NCBI GenBank assembly: GCA_900320095.1
Contig: ONQZ01000013.1
Location: 24,596 to 88,595, forward strand
From: an uncultured Lentisphaerota bacterium
Lineage (GTDB): Bacteria; Verrucomicrobiota; Lentisphaeria; Victivallales; UBA1829
Direction of reading: 5' to 3'
DNA: 64,000 nucleotides
In this document: in pieces, positions 17,490 through 25,902 of the stretch
Layout of the letters: each line of letters opens with the position of its first letter
Numbering within the stretch: the stretch's first letter is position 1
Notes under the pieces: model-generated
Databases searched by the model: none
The model's input: the letters and a program-made list of their open reading frames with translations, nothing else
Told to the model about the DNA's origin: nothing
Made by a program: the position numbers and the translations under genes

Positions 17490-19520
17490 ATGAAGATCAC
17501 CAATTCCGCGCAGATCCGCAACTTCGTCGTCGCCGGTCACAACGGCTGCGGCAAAACCACGCTTTGCGACCTCATGCTGTTCAAGGCCGGCGCAGTCGAC
17601 CGTCTCGGCTCCGTCGACGCCAAGACCAGCGTTTCCGACTTCACCCCCGACGAGCAGGACAAGCGTTCCAGCATCTACGCCTCGTTCATGCACTGCGACT
17701 GGAAGGACCACAAGCTCTTCCTGACCGACACTCCCGGCTACGGCGAGTTCGTCGGCGAGGTCATCTCCTCGTTCCGTTCCTGCGGCTTCGCCGTCATCGT
17801 CCTCGACGCCGTCGACGGCATCCAGATCGGCACCACCCGCGCCTGGTCCTTCGCCCGCGACTTCCTCCTCCCGCGCATGGTCTTCGTGAACCGCCTCGAT
17901 CGCGAGCGCGCCAGCTTCGACACCGTGCTGGAACACCTTCAGGAAGCCTACGGCAAGACCGTCTGCGTCCCGATGACCCTCCCCGTCGGCAAGGAAGGCA
18001 ACTTCTCCAAGGTCATCAGTGTGCTGGACACCCCGGACAGCGAGATCCCGGCCGACATGAAGGACACCGTGGAAGAATACCGCACGATGCTGAAGGACGC
18101 CGCCGCGGAATCCGATGAAGCGCTCATGGAACGCTACCTCGAAGGCGAAGAGCTCACCGGCGAAGAGATCGCCAAGGGCCTCCACAAGGCCATCTTCTCC
18201 GGCAGCCTCGTCCCCGTGTTCGCCGGATCCACCGCCAAGGACCTCGGCGTCGCCGAACTCATGGACGGCGTCGTCTCCCTCATGCCGAACCCGCTCGAAC
18301 GCGTCCGCAAGGCCGAAGACGGCACCGAGATCGTCCCCTCCGAAGACGGCCCCGCGGCCGCATACGTCTTCAAGAGCGCCCTCGACCCCTTCATCGGTCA
18401 GATGGCCTACCTCCGCGTACTCACCGGCAAGATCGGGTGCAACACCGATATGCTGAACCTCAGCAAGGGCACCAAGGAACGCGTCGGCCAGCTCGTCCTG
18501 CTCCAGGGCAAGAACCAGATCCCGGTCGAGGAAGTCTGCCCCGGCTGCATCGTCGGCGTCGCCAAACTCAAAGGCACCACCACCGGCGACACCCTCGGCG
18601 CGACCAAGGACAACCACGCCATGCCGCGCCAGGTCTATCCGAAGCCCGTCATCTCCTTCGCCCTTTACGCCACCAAGAGCGGCGACGAAGACAAGATCAT
18701 CCAGGGTCTCCAGCGCCTCTCCGAATGCGACCCGACCCTCTACATCGAGCGCAACGACGAGACCCACGAATCCCTGCTCAAGGGCATGGGCGAACAGCAC
18801 ATCAACATCGCCATCAAGAACCTCAAGGCGACCGCCAAGGTCGACGTCCGCCTCGAGCTCCCGAAGATCGCCTACCGCGAAACCATTCAGGGCCGCGGCG
18901 AGGCCGCCTACCGCCACAAAAAGCAATCCGGCGGTCACGGCCAGTTTGCCGAAGTGCATCTCCGCATGGAGCCCTTCGAGGGCGGCTATGAATTCGTCAA
19001 CGCCATCGTCGGCGGCGCCATCCCGAAGAACTTCATCCCCGCGGTCGAAAAGGGCATCCACGAGGCCATGGAACGCGGCCCGCTCGCCGGCTGCGTGGTC
19101 GAAAACATGCGCGTGACCGTGTTCGACGGCAAGTACCACGAAGTCGACTCCTCCGAAATGGCGTTCAAGATCGCCACCCGCCGCGCCTTCAAGGACGCCA
19201 TGGCGAAGTCCCGCCCCGCCCTGCTCGAGCCCATCATGGACATCAAGGTCATGATCCCCGACGCCTTCACCGGCGACGTCAACGGCGCGCTCAACCACAA
19301 GCGCGGCCGCATCCTCGGCATGAGCATGAAGGACGGTCTCCAGGTCCTCGAAGCCGAAGTCCCCGAAGCCGAAATCCAGAAGTTCGCCACCGAGCTCCGT
19401 TCCATGACCCAGGGCCAGGGCTCCTACGAAGTCGATTTCGCGCGCTACGAGACCGTTCCGCCGAACGTCATGAACGACATCATCAGCAAGTTCCACGACG
19501 ATTCCGACGAGGACGAATAA
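17490..19520 (+). CDS. Elongation factor G paralogue (EF-G2-like GTPase)
   Basis: A translational GTPase of 676 aa. GTP motifs: GHNGCGKTTL (P-loop), TDTPGYGEF (switch II) and NRLDRER (base recognition). The switch I segment reads DFTPDEQDKRSSI instead of the RGITI of canonical EF-G; this places it with the EF-G2/EF-G-like group. Domain IV contains SGGHGQFAEVHLRMEP and domain V LGMSMKDG. The role is probably ribosome-related but may not be main-line translocation. ATG 17490 follows AAGGAG at 17473-17478. Upstream are a perfect palindrome over the -35 box and a possible leader ORF, so expression is likely regulated. Confidence 0.85.
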   Translation: MKITNSAQIRNFVVAGHNGCGKTTLCDLMLFKAGAVDRLGSVDAKTSVSDFTPDEQDKRSSIYASFMHCDWKDHKLFLTDTPGYGEFVGEVISSFRSCGFAVIVLDAVDGIQIGTTRAWSFARDFLLPRMVFVNRLDRERASFDTVLEHLQEAYGKTVCVPMTLPVGKEGNFSKVISVLDTPDSEIPADMKDTVEEYRTMLKDAAAESDEALMERYLEGEELTGEEIAKGLHKAIFSGSLVPVFAGSTAKDLGVAELMDGVVSLMPNPLERVRKAEDGTEIVPSEDGPAAAYVFKSALDPFIGQMAYLRVLTGKIGCNTDMLNLSKGTKERVGQLVLLQGKNQIPVEEVCPGCIVGVAKLKGTTTGDTLGATKDNHAMPRQVYPKPVISFALYATKSGDEDKIIQGLQRLSECDPTLYIERNDETHESLLKGMGEQHINIAIKNLKATAKVDVRLELPKIAYRETIQGRGEAAYRHKKQSGGHGQFAEVHLRMEPFEGGYEFVNAIVGGAIPKNFIPAVEKGIHEAMERGPLAGCVVENMRVTVFDGKYHEVDSSEMAFKIATRRAFKDAMAKSRPALLEPIMDIKVMIPDAFTGDVNGALNHKRGRILGMSMKDGLQVLEAEVPEAEIQKFATELRSMTQGQGSYEVDFARYETVPPNVMNDIISKFHDDSDEDE

Positions 19521-19551
19521 GCCGTTTTCGGTCAGTTCGAATGAACTTCAG

Positions 19552-19584
19552 CGCGTCCGGAGTTTCCGCCCCGGGCGCGTTTTT
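19552..19584 (+). terminator. Rho-independent terminator after the EF-G paralogue
   Basis: Stem CGCGTCCGG / CCGGGCGCG (19552-19579, one wobble), then TTTTT. Confidence 0.75.
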
Positions 19585-19628
19585 CGTTTCGGCGTAACGT
19601 TAATATCCTGATAAAAAAACCGAGGCTC

Positions 19629-19657
19629 TTGACTTTTGCAATCGCGAATAGTATATT
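19629..19657 (+). promoter_or_regulatory. Predicted promoter of the GH95-M20 unit
   Basis: TTGACT (19629-19634), 17 bp, TATATT (19652-19657). Confidence 0.65.
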
Positions 19658-19702
19658 CTAGAGAAAAAGAGATATCCACCTCCTGAAAAAGGATTCCCGA
19701 CC

Positions 19703-22066
19703 ATGAAAAAAACACTGCTCGCCGCGCTCGCATTCCTCGCCGCATTCTCGCTTGTCGCGAGTGACCTGATCTACCGCCCGAACAGACAGAAGAAAGACCT
19801 TCTGCTCCGGCAGGATGCGCCTGCAAAGGACTGGGAGTCGCAGTATTTCCCCATCGGCAACGGTTCGCTCGGGGCGATGCTCAACGGCGGAATCGCGGAG
19901 GACGAACTTCAGCTGAACCTGGATTCGCTGTGGAGCGGCGACGGCAATCCGCCGAAAAACCCCAATCCCGACGCGAACTATGCGGAAATGGGCTGCTACC
20001 TGCCGCTCGGCACGCTGAAGGTGAAGTTCGACGGCATCGACGAATCCGAGGTGAAGGACTACAGCCGCGTGCTTGACATCGGCCAAGGCTTCCACACGGT
20101 CGAATTCGAGGCGAAAGGCGGCAAACAGACCCGCACGGCATTCGCCAGCGCCGCCGGCCAGGCGGTCGTCTACCACGTCTCCTCCGAATCGCCCGTCTCC
20201 GGCCGCGTGGAGTACCGCGACGCCCGAGAGGGGATCACCGTGATTGAAGGCATCGTCTACGATGCGCCCGGCGACAGCGCCATCCTTTCCACCCGTACCA
20301 CGAAATACTACGCGGACGGCTTCGCCTTCTCCGGGATCATCCCGGAAGAGTTCAGGAAGACGGACGTGCCGGACCGCTACCCCGGCCGCAGGTTCGAGGA
20401 GGAGAACGCCCTGAACTACGAGGTCCGGGCGCGGGTCGTCGCGGACGGCTGGCTCCGCACGGCGGAGGACGGCGTGGAGTTCAGGGACTGCCGCGAAATC
20501 ACGGTCCTGTTCGCCGCGGAATCCGACTACAATCCGAAACTGGTGGAGTTCACCCGGGAAGAAAAGACGGCGAAGCTCGCCCTGCCGGACAAACGCATCG
20601 CCGACGCCGCGAAGATGGGCTATGCCGAGCTCAAACGACGCAACAGCATCAATTTCAGTTTTTACATCAACAATGTGGCGCTCGACCTCGGCGGCGACCC
20701 GGAGCTGGAGAAGCTTACGCTTGCTCAGCGCGTGAAACGCTGCCGCGAGGGGAAATCCGACCCCGGACTGGTCGCGCTGATGTTCCAGTACGGACGCTAT
20801 CTGCTGCTCTCGTCCAGCGCGCCCGGCACGCTCCCCGCGAACCTGCAGGGCATCTGGAACAACAGCAATTCGCCCGCCTGGCACAGCGACTACCACACGA
20901 ATATCAACATCCAGATGAACTACTGGGGCGCGGAGCCCGCCGGGCTCGCCGAATGCCACGAGCCGCTGTTCGACTTCATGCTGGCCGCGATGCATATCGC
21001 GGCGAAAGACACCGAGACTGTCCTGGGCGAGGACAGCGGATTCACGTTCCGCACCAGCATGAACAGCTACGGCGCGGGCGGCTGGCGCTGGAACTGGCCG
21101 AGCGCGGCGTGGATCGCACAGCATTTCTACCGGCACTGGCAGTACGGCGCGGACCGGAAATTCCTGGAACAGAAGGCATGGCCATTCTATGAGGGCGTCG
21201 CGAAATTCTGGTTCAAGCGCCTGAAGAAGCGCGCCGACGGCACGTATGTGGTCCCGCAGGGCTGGTCGCCCGAACACGGCCCGACCGAGGACGGCGTGAC
21301 GCACGACCAGCAGATCGTGGCGGAATTCTTCGACCAGTACCTGGACATCGCCCGCGAGCTCGAGATCGACAACGACGACACGAAACGCGCCGCAGAAATC
21401 CGCAAGAACCTGCTCGGGAACAAGATCGGCTCCTGGGGCCAGCTTCAGGAATGGGAGACCGACCGCGACAGGAAGGGCGACGACCACCGCCACACCTCGC
21501 ACCTCTTCGCCGTCTACCCCGGCAGCTCCATTGACGCCGTGAAGACGCCGGAACTTTTCAAAGCCGCCCGTGTCGCGCTGGAGGGGCGCGCCCTGACCGG
21601 AGACGCGCGGCGGTCGTGGACCTGGCCCTGGCGCGCCGCATTGTGGGCGCGGCTCGGCAACGGAGAGAAAGCCGCCGAAATGGTCAACAGCCTGCTGCGC
21701 TACAACACGCTCGAAAACCTCTTCACCACGCATCCGCCGTTCCAGATCGACGGCAACCTCGGGATCGTCGGCGCGATCTGCGAAATGCTCGTGCAGAACG
21801 ATTCCGGCGGCGTCTTCGTGCTCCCGGTCGAGCTCCCCGACTGGCCAAACGGCTCGTTCCACGGTCTTCGCGTCCACGGCGGCGACTTGGTTTCGGCGGA
21901 GTGGAAGGACGGCCGCCTCGTCAAAATCGAATTCAAGGTCCGGCACGACGGCGAAATGAAGCTCCGCACGCGCACGCCGATGGTGTGGAACGGGCAGGAA
22001 GGCACGTCGTTCACTATCCCGCTGAAGAAATGGAACGAAGTCGTCCTGACCGCCCCGGAACCGTAA
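19703..22066 (+). CDS. GH95 alpha-L-fucosidase-type glycoside hydrolase, exported
   Basis: A 787-aa enzyme with signal peptide (MKKTLLAALAFLAAFSLVAS). GH95 enzymes release alpha-1,2-linked L-fucose, and some act on L-galactose. Family segments are clear: IGNGSLGAML and NLDSLWSG at the N-terminal beta-domain, and DYHTNINIQMNYW with the two Asn that activate water. SPEHGPTEDG carries the Glu and HRHTSHLFAVYPG is near the other catalytic acid. It acts outside the inner membrane on host or plant glycans. The ribosome site AAAAAGGA precedes ATG 19703. The M20 peptidase gene follows after 44 bp and is probably cotranscribed. Confidence 0.92.
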   Translation: MKKTLLAALAFLAAFSLVASDLIYRPNRQKKDLLLRQDAPAKDWESQYFPIGNGSLGAMLNGGIAEDELQLNLDSLWSGDGNPPKNPNPDANYAEMGCYLPLGTLKVKFDGIDESEVKDYSRVLDIGQGFHTVEFEAKGGKQTRTAFASAAGQAVVYHVSSESPVSGRVEYRDAREGITVIEGIVYDAPGDSAILSTRTTKYYADGFAFSGIIPEEFRKTDVPDRYPGRRFEEENALNYEVRARVVADGWLRTAEDGVEFRDCREITVLFAAESDYNPKLVEFTREEKTAKLALPDKRIADAAKMGYAELKRRNSINFSFYINNVALDLGGDPELEKLTLAQRVKRCREGKSDPGLVALMFQYGRYLLLSSSAPGTLPANLQGIWNNSNSPAWHSDYHTNINIQMNYWGAEPAGLAECHEPLFDFMLAAMHIAAKDTETVLGEDSGFTFRTSMNSYGAGGWRWNWPSAAWIAQHFYRHWQYGADRKFLEQKAWPFYEGVAKFWFKRLKKRADGTYVVPQGWSPEHGPTEDGVTHDQQIVAEFFDQYLDIARELEIDNDDTKRAAEIRKNLLGNKIGSWGQLQEWETDRDRKGDDHRHTSHLFAVYPGSSIDAVKTPELFKAARVALEGRALTGDARRSWTWPWRAALWARLGNGEKAAEMVNSLLRYNTLENLFTTHPPFQIDGNLGIVGAICEMLVQNDSGGVFVLPVELPDWPNGSFHGLRVHGGDLVSAEWKDGRLVKIEFKVRHDGEMKLRTRTPMVWNGQEGTSFTIPLKKWNEVVLTAPEP

Positions 22067-22110
22067 CAAACCTTATCACAATTGAACTTGAAAAAGGAGT
22101 TTCTTATCTC

Positions 22111-23181
22111 ATGAACGATACCGTCGCCCTGCTCGAAACCCTCATCCGCACCCGCCCCGTCACGACCGACCCGGAACGCGTCAACGCCGCGACCGCCGTC
22201 ATGCGCGACTACCTCGCATCGCGCGGCGTATTCTGCCGCACGGAGGAGTTCGCCGGGCGCAAAATCCTGTACGCTTCGAACCGCGAATCCGGCACCCCGG
22301 AGATCATCCTGAACTCGCACATGGACGTGGTCCCGGCGCTGGAGGAACAGTTCGAGCCGGTGATCCGCGACGGCATCCTGTACGGACGCGGAGCGTGCGA
22401 CTGCCTCGGCAACGCGGTCTGCCTGACCGAAATCCTGCTGAAGTCGAACGTACACGTCGCGGCGGTGTTCTCCGCCGACGAGGAGACCGGCGGCAGGACC
22501 ACGAAGCACATGGTCGACCTCGGCTACACCGCGAAACACGCCGTCCTGATCCTGGATTCCGGCGACGATCCGACCATCATCTACGAACAGAAGGGCATCC
22601 TGATCGTTCACCTGACCGCGAAGGGGCGCGACGGCCACGCGGCGTACCCGTGGAAATGCGAAAACCCGATCGACAAGCTCATGGCCGGGTACGCGAAGTT
22701 CCGCGCGAAATGGCAGAACCCGACTTCGGACACCGACTGGCGGAACAGCATGTCCGCGTGCATGATGTCCGCCGGGACCGCGCCGAACCAGATCCCCGGC
22801 GAAGCGACCATGACCATCAATTTCCGCCTCGTGGACGCGGCGTCGCGCGAGATCATCCTGCGCGACCTGGCGGAGACCACCGGCTGCGAGATCACGCTCG
22901 GCGAAGACATCCCGCCCGTGACGTTCGACAAGGACGATCCGGTGTTCCTCCTGCTCCAGCGCGTGCTCTCCGACGAGGTCAAGGGCGGACAGGAGATCCC
23001 GCTGGCGCGGATTTGCGGCGCGACCGATTCGCGTCACTGGAGCAGGCTCGGGATCCCCGTCCCCGTGCTTGGCGTGCGCGGCGGCAACGAACATTCCGCG
23101 GGCGAGTACGTGGAGCTGGATTCCATCGGGCGCTACGCGGACGGCATCGTGAAGTTCGCGGACAAGCTCGCGGCGAAGTAA
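22111..23181 (+). CDS. M20-family metallopeptidase (ArgE/DapE-like)
   Basis: A 356-aa cytoplasmic enzyme of the M20 zinc peptidase/deacylase family. Zinc and catalytic positions: NSHMDVVP (His and Asp), GRGACDC (bridging Asp), SADEETGG (catalytic Glu pair), DSGDDP and NEHSAGEY near the C-terminus. The dimerisation lid lies between. Members cut acetylornithine, succinyl-diaminopimelate or dipeptides; the exact substrate is unclear. ATG 22111 has AAAAAGGAG upstream; longer in-frame extensions overlap GH95 and are rejected. It shares the GH95 promoter. Confidence 0.85.
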   Translation: MNDTVALLETLIRTRPVTTDPERVNAATAVMRDYLASRGVFCRTEEFAGRKILYASNRESGTPEIILNSHMDVVPALEEQFEPVIRDGILYGRGACDCLGNAVCLTEILLKSNVHVAAVFSADEETGGRTTKHMVDLGYTAKHAVLILDSGDDPTIIYEQKGILIVHLTAKGRDGHAAYPWKCENPIDKLMAGYAKFRAKWQNPTSDTDWRNSMSACMMSAGTAPNQIPGEATMTINFRLVDAASREIILRDLAETTGCEITLGEDIPPVTFDKDDPVFLLLQRVLSDEVKGGQEIPLARICGATDSRHWSRLGIPVPVLGVRGGNEHSAGEYVELDSIGRYADGIVKFADKLAAK

Positions 23182-23211
23182 AACCGCATCTCAGAACAAA
23201 GGTAAAAAGAA

Positions 23212-23249
23212 CGGGCGCGTCTCTGAAACCGGAGGCGCGCCCGATGTTT
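23212..23249. terminator. Terminator hairpin between convergent M20 and tyrA genes
   Basis: Stem CGGGCGCG / CGCGCCCG (23212-23243), followed by ATGTTTTT on the plus strand. Confidence 0.65.
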
Positions 23250-23269
23250 TTGAGTTTGATGCAGGCGGT

Positions 23270-24148
23270 TTATTTGTTCCGCATGTGCTTCACGAGCCAG
23301 GCGTCGCGGAGTTCCTTCCCGCGGGCGAATTCGCGCTGGAAGGCATCGTAGTCGCCGGAGGCGATCTCGCCGCGCAGGACGTCGAGCTTCTTCTGGAAGT
23401 TGTCGAGCGCGGTCAGGATGGCGGGCGTATTGAACTCGATGATCTCGCGCCACATGACCGGGTTGCTGGACGCGATTCGGCTGGTGTCGCGGAACCCGCC
23501 CGCGCAGCCGGCGTCGCGGAGCATCTTTTCGCGCGGGTCCTCGCTGCCGAGGATGGTGAGCGCGAGCGCGGAAGCCACGATGTGCTGGACATGGCTGGTG
23601 TGCGCCACGAGGTCGTCGTGCTCCTTCGGGTCGATGCGGATCACGTTCGTCTTCACCGCGCGCCAGAACCCGGCGACGGTCTCGACGTCCGCGTCTGTGG
23701 CGTTCGAGGAGGGGCAGAGGAAGACGTCCGCGCCGCGGAACATCGTGGGGAACGCGTGGACGTGCCCGGAATATTCGGTACCGGCCATCGGGTGCCCGCC
23801 GACGAACACGACGCCGCGCGGCACCACGGTGCGCTCCGCGACGTTCAGGATCGCGCCCTTCACGCTGCCCATGTCCGTCACGACGGCGCCCGGTCGCCAG
23901 AGGTGCGCGTAGTCGGTGAGGTACCGGACGATGACGGGGAGCGGGAGCGACAGGAACGTGACGTCGGCCTGGGGGATGACCTCGGCGGGATCGGCCGAGG
24001 CGAAGTCCGCCGCGTGCGATTCGATCGCCCATTCGCGGGCGGCGGCGCTGCGCGTGCAGCAGAGACGGCGGATGCCGGGCACGCTGTCGAGCGCGAGCCC
24101 GAAGGACGCGCCGAGGAGGCCGAAGCCGATGATCGCGACGTTCGTCAT
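23270..24148 (-). CDS. tyrA: Prephenate dehydrogenase
   Basis: Converts prephenate to 4-hydroxyphenylpyruvate for tyrosine synthesis using NAD(P)+. The protein is 292 aa with a Rossmann start (VAIIGFGLLGASFGLAL), TDMGSVKG, GGHPMAGTEYSG and HDDLVAHTSHVQH, all TyrA signatures. No chorismate mutase or ACT domain is attached. ATG 24148 lies 10 bp after the stop of the cupin gene, so the two are cotranscribed. Its ribosome site is weak, which suggests translational coupling. Confidence 0.9.
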   Translation of the reverse strand: MTNVAIIGFGLLGASFGLALDSVPGIRRLCCTRSAAAREWAIESHAADFASADPAEVIPQADVTFLSLPLPVIVRYLTDYAHLWRPGAVVTDMGSVKGAILNVAERTVVPRGVVFVGGHPMAGTEYSGHVHAFPTMFRGADVFLCPSSNATDADVETVAGFWRAVKTNVIRIDPKEHDDLVAHTSHVQHIVASALALTILGSEDPREKMLRDAGCAGGFRDTSRIASSNPVMWREIIEFNTPAILTALDNFQKKLDVLRGEIASGDYDAFQREFARGKELRDAWLVKHMRNK

Positions 24149-24158
24149 GCCGGAAGGG

Positions 24159-24518
24159 TCATTCGTTGACATAGCGGACGATGCATGCCAGGATTTCGAG
24201 CGTATCGGTGCCTTCGCAGGCCACGGAGTGCCCCTCGCCGGACCGCGTGATGACGGAGTCCCCGGCAGACGCGACGACCTCGGTGCCGTTGTCGTCGATG
24301 CGCGCCTGGCCCGCGAGGATGTAGAAGATCTCCTCCTCGTTTTCGTGGACGTGCCACCCGATGGAGCATCCGGGCTGGAGGACCAGGCGGGAGAACATGC
24401 GTGCCGGGGAGCCCATTTCAGAGCCCGGCTTCCAGATGTGTTCGATGGTAACGGAGCCGTCGCCGCCGCGCATGGCGGTGCGGACTTCGGACGAGAAAGC
24501 GGCATGCTGTCTGAACAT
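24159..24518 (-). CDS. Small cupin-domain protein
   Basis: A 119-aa single cupin barrel. Metal-binding residues are visible as GWHVHENEEEIFYILAG (cupin motif 1: two His and Glu) and GEGHSVACEG (motif 2 His). Such proteins bind sugars or small metabolites, or act as isomerases or regulators; the function here is unknown. AAGGAT precedes ATG 24518. It is the first gene of a two-gene unit with tyrA, but no metabolic link is obvious. Confidence 0.75.
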   Translation of the reverse strand: MFRQHAAFSSEVRTAMRGGDGSVTIEHIWKPGSEMGSPARMFSRLVLQPGCSIGWHVHENEEEIFYILAGQARIDDNGTEVVASAGDSVITRSGEGHSVACEGTDTLEILACIVRYVNE

Positions 24519-24570
24519 GGCGGAATCCTTGGAGGTTGTGGGGAGGGTTACAGGAAGAATGCAACGTAAA

Positions 24571-24599
24571 ACTATAGCACGGAAAGAAGGCGATTCCAA
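24571..24599 (-). promoter_or_regulatory. Predicted promoter of the cupin-tyrA unit
   Basis: On the reverse strand, TTGGAA (24594-24599), 17 bp, TATAGT (24571-24576). Confidence 0.5.
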
Positions 24600-24661
24600 A
24601 CGGAAAACGGAAAAAAACGCGCAAAAGGACGAAAAAACAGCGGAAAAAAACGCGGAACGGC

Positions 24662-24690
24662 TTGAAAGTTGTGTTTTTGCGTGATAGATT
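24662..24690 (+). promoter_or_regulatory. Predicted promoter of the CsgG/LpoB-like gene
   Basis: TTGAAA (24662-24667), 17 bp, TAGATT (24685-24690). The -10 match is moderate. Confidence 0.4.
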
Positions 24691-24760
24691 ATTATGATTA
24701 CGGCATCCAAACTGTCTGTTTCCGGCAGACGCAAATCATCCGGACTGAAAGGAATCCAGC

Positions 24761-25444
24761 ATGTTCAAGCATATCGCAGTCATCGCCGCCGCCATGCTCG
24801 TCTCCCTCACGGCATTCGCGGGCAAACCCTATTCCGTGCTCGTTTTCGACGACCTCTCCCGCCCCGTGTCCTCCGACCAGCAGGACAACCGCACGACATC
24901 GCTCCTGATCGAATACCTGAAGTCCGAGCTCGTCACGCACTCCCAGATCGCGCTGTGCAACGCGGACACCGTGGAAAAGACCATGAAGGATTTCCGCCTC
25001 AAGCACAAGCTCGGCACCAACCTCACGGAAACCGAGATCAAGGACATCCTCGCCAGCGCCAAGGGTGACTTCCTGGTGTTCCTCTCCATCAATCCGGGAA
25101 AGGATAAAAACAAGGAAGAGAAGGACGTCACCGTGAACGTGTATGACAAGACCGGCAAGAAATACGATCCGCTGGCCGTGCCCATCACCTCCATCCGCGA
25201 GAGCGAACTGCCCGCGGTCATCCTCGCCACCAGCATCGCCCGCCTCATCCGCGGCGAAAGCGAAGTGGACCGCCTCTCCTTCGAGCGTGAAAAACAGATC
25301 ATCGCCGAAAGCGCCGAGGACCGCGCCCGCGAAGCCGCCGAAAACAAGGAAAAGGCCGAGACGCGCGCCCGCGAAATCCAGCTCCGCGAGGAAGCCGCGA
25401 AGCAGCAGTACGAGGACATCACGAAGAAAGACGGGACGAAATAA
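24761..25444 (+). CDS. Periplasmic protein, CsgG/LpoB-like fold, with C-terminal coiled coil
   Basis: A 227-aa protein with signal peptide (MFKHIAVIAAAMLVSLTAFA). Residues 22-150 show the pattern of CsgG/LpoB/TolB-N type domains: a strand SVLVFDDLSR, then NRTTSLLIEYLKSEL, a degenerate recognition helix, and GDFLVFLSIN. Residues from about 168 to 222 are almost only charged and Ala, predicting a long alpha-helical coiled coil. I cannot assign a function. GAAAGGAA precedes the start. folB follows 15 bp after the stop and is probably cotranscribed. Confidence 0.55.
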   Translation: MFKHIAVIAAAMLVSLTAFAGKPYSVLVFDDLSRPVSSDQQDNRTTSLLIEYLKSELVTHSQIALCNADTVEKTMKDFRLKHKLGTNLTETEIKDILASAKGDFLVFLSINPGKDKNKEEKDVTVNVYDKTGKKYDPLAVPITSIRESELPAVILATSIARLIRGESEVDRLSFEREKQIIAESAEDRAREAAENKEKAETRAREIQLREEAAKQQYEDITKKDGTK

Positions 25445-25459
25445 CCGTCTTCCCTCCGA

Positions 25460-25816
25460 ATGGACAAGATCATCCTGAAAGGTCTGCCCGTCGGCTGCGT
25501 GATCGGGACGCTCCCCGAAGAACGCACCGCGCCGCAGGCCCTTTTCTTCGACCTCGAACTGTACGGGGATTTCTCGCGCGCCGGACGGACCGACGACCTC
25601 AACGACGCCGTCGACTACACCGCGGTCGAACGCTGCGTGAAGGACTACGCCGCCGGAACGTCGTTCCGTCTGCTCGAACGCCTCGCGTACGCGTGCGCGG
25701 AAAAGCTGCTGGCGGAGTTCCCGCTCCTCGACCGGATCACGCTCAGGATCCGCAAGCCGGACGCCCCGGTGGAATCGGACAGCGTCGAGCTGGAAGTCAC
25801 GCTCGGCCGCGCCTGA
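25460..25816 (+). CDS. folB: Dihydroneopterin aldolase
   Basis: Folate biosynthesis enzyme that cleaves 7,8-dihydroneopterin to 6-hydroxymethyl-dihydropterin and glycolaldehyde. The length of 118 aa is typical. Family marks are IGTLPEERTAPQ near the start, DDLNDAVDYTAVE (pterin-binding Tyr), FRLLERLAYACAE with the conserved Glu, and IRKPDAPVE with the catalytic Lys-Pro. The ribosome site is weak (CTTCCCTCC), so translation may be coupled to the upstream gene. Confidence 0.88.
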   Translation: MDKIILKGLPVGCVIGTLPEERTAPQALFFDLELYGDFSRAGRTDDLNDAVDYTAVERCVKDYAAGTSFRLLERLAYACAEKLLAEFPLLDRITLRIRKPDAPVESDSVELEVTLGRA

Positions 25817-25843
25817 TCCTCCGCACAAAACACTGACGACATA

Positions 25844-25879
25844 AAACTCCGCACGGTTTCATGCCATGCGGAGTTTTTT
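25844..25879. terminator. Bidirectional terminator between folB and the tonB-like gene
   Basis: Stem AAACTCCGCA / TGCGGAGTTT (25844-25876) with T residues after it and A residues before it, so it can serve both converging genes. Confidence 0.85.
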
Positions 25880-25902
25880 CGTATTTGGGAAATGAGGTCC
25901 GG

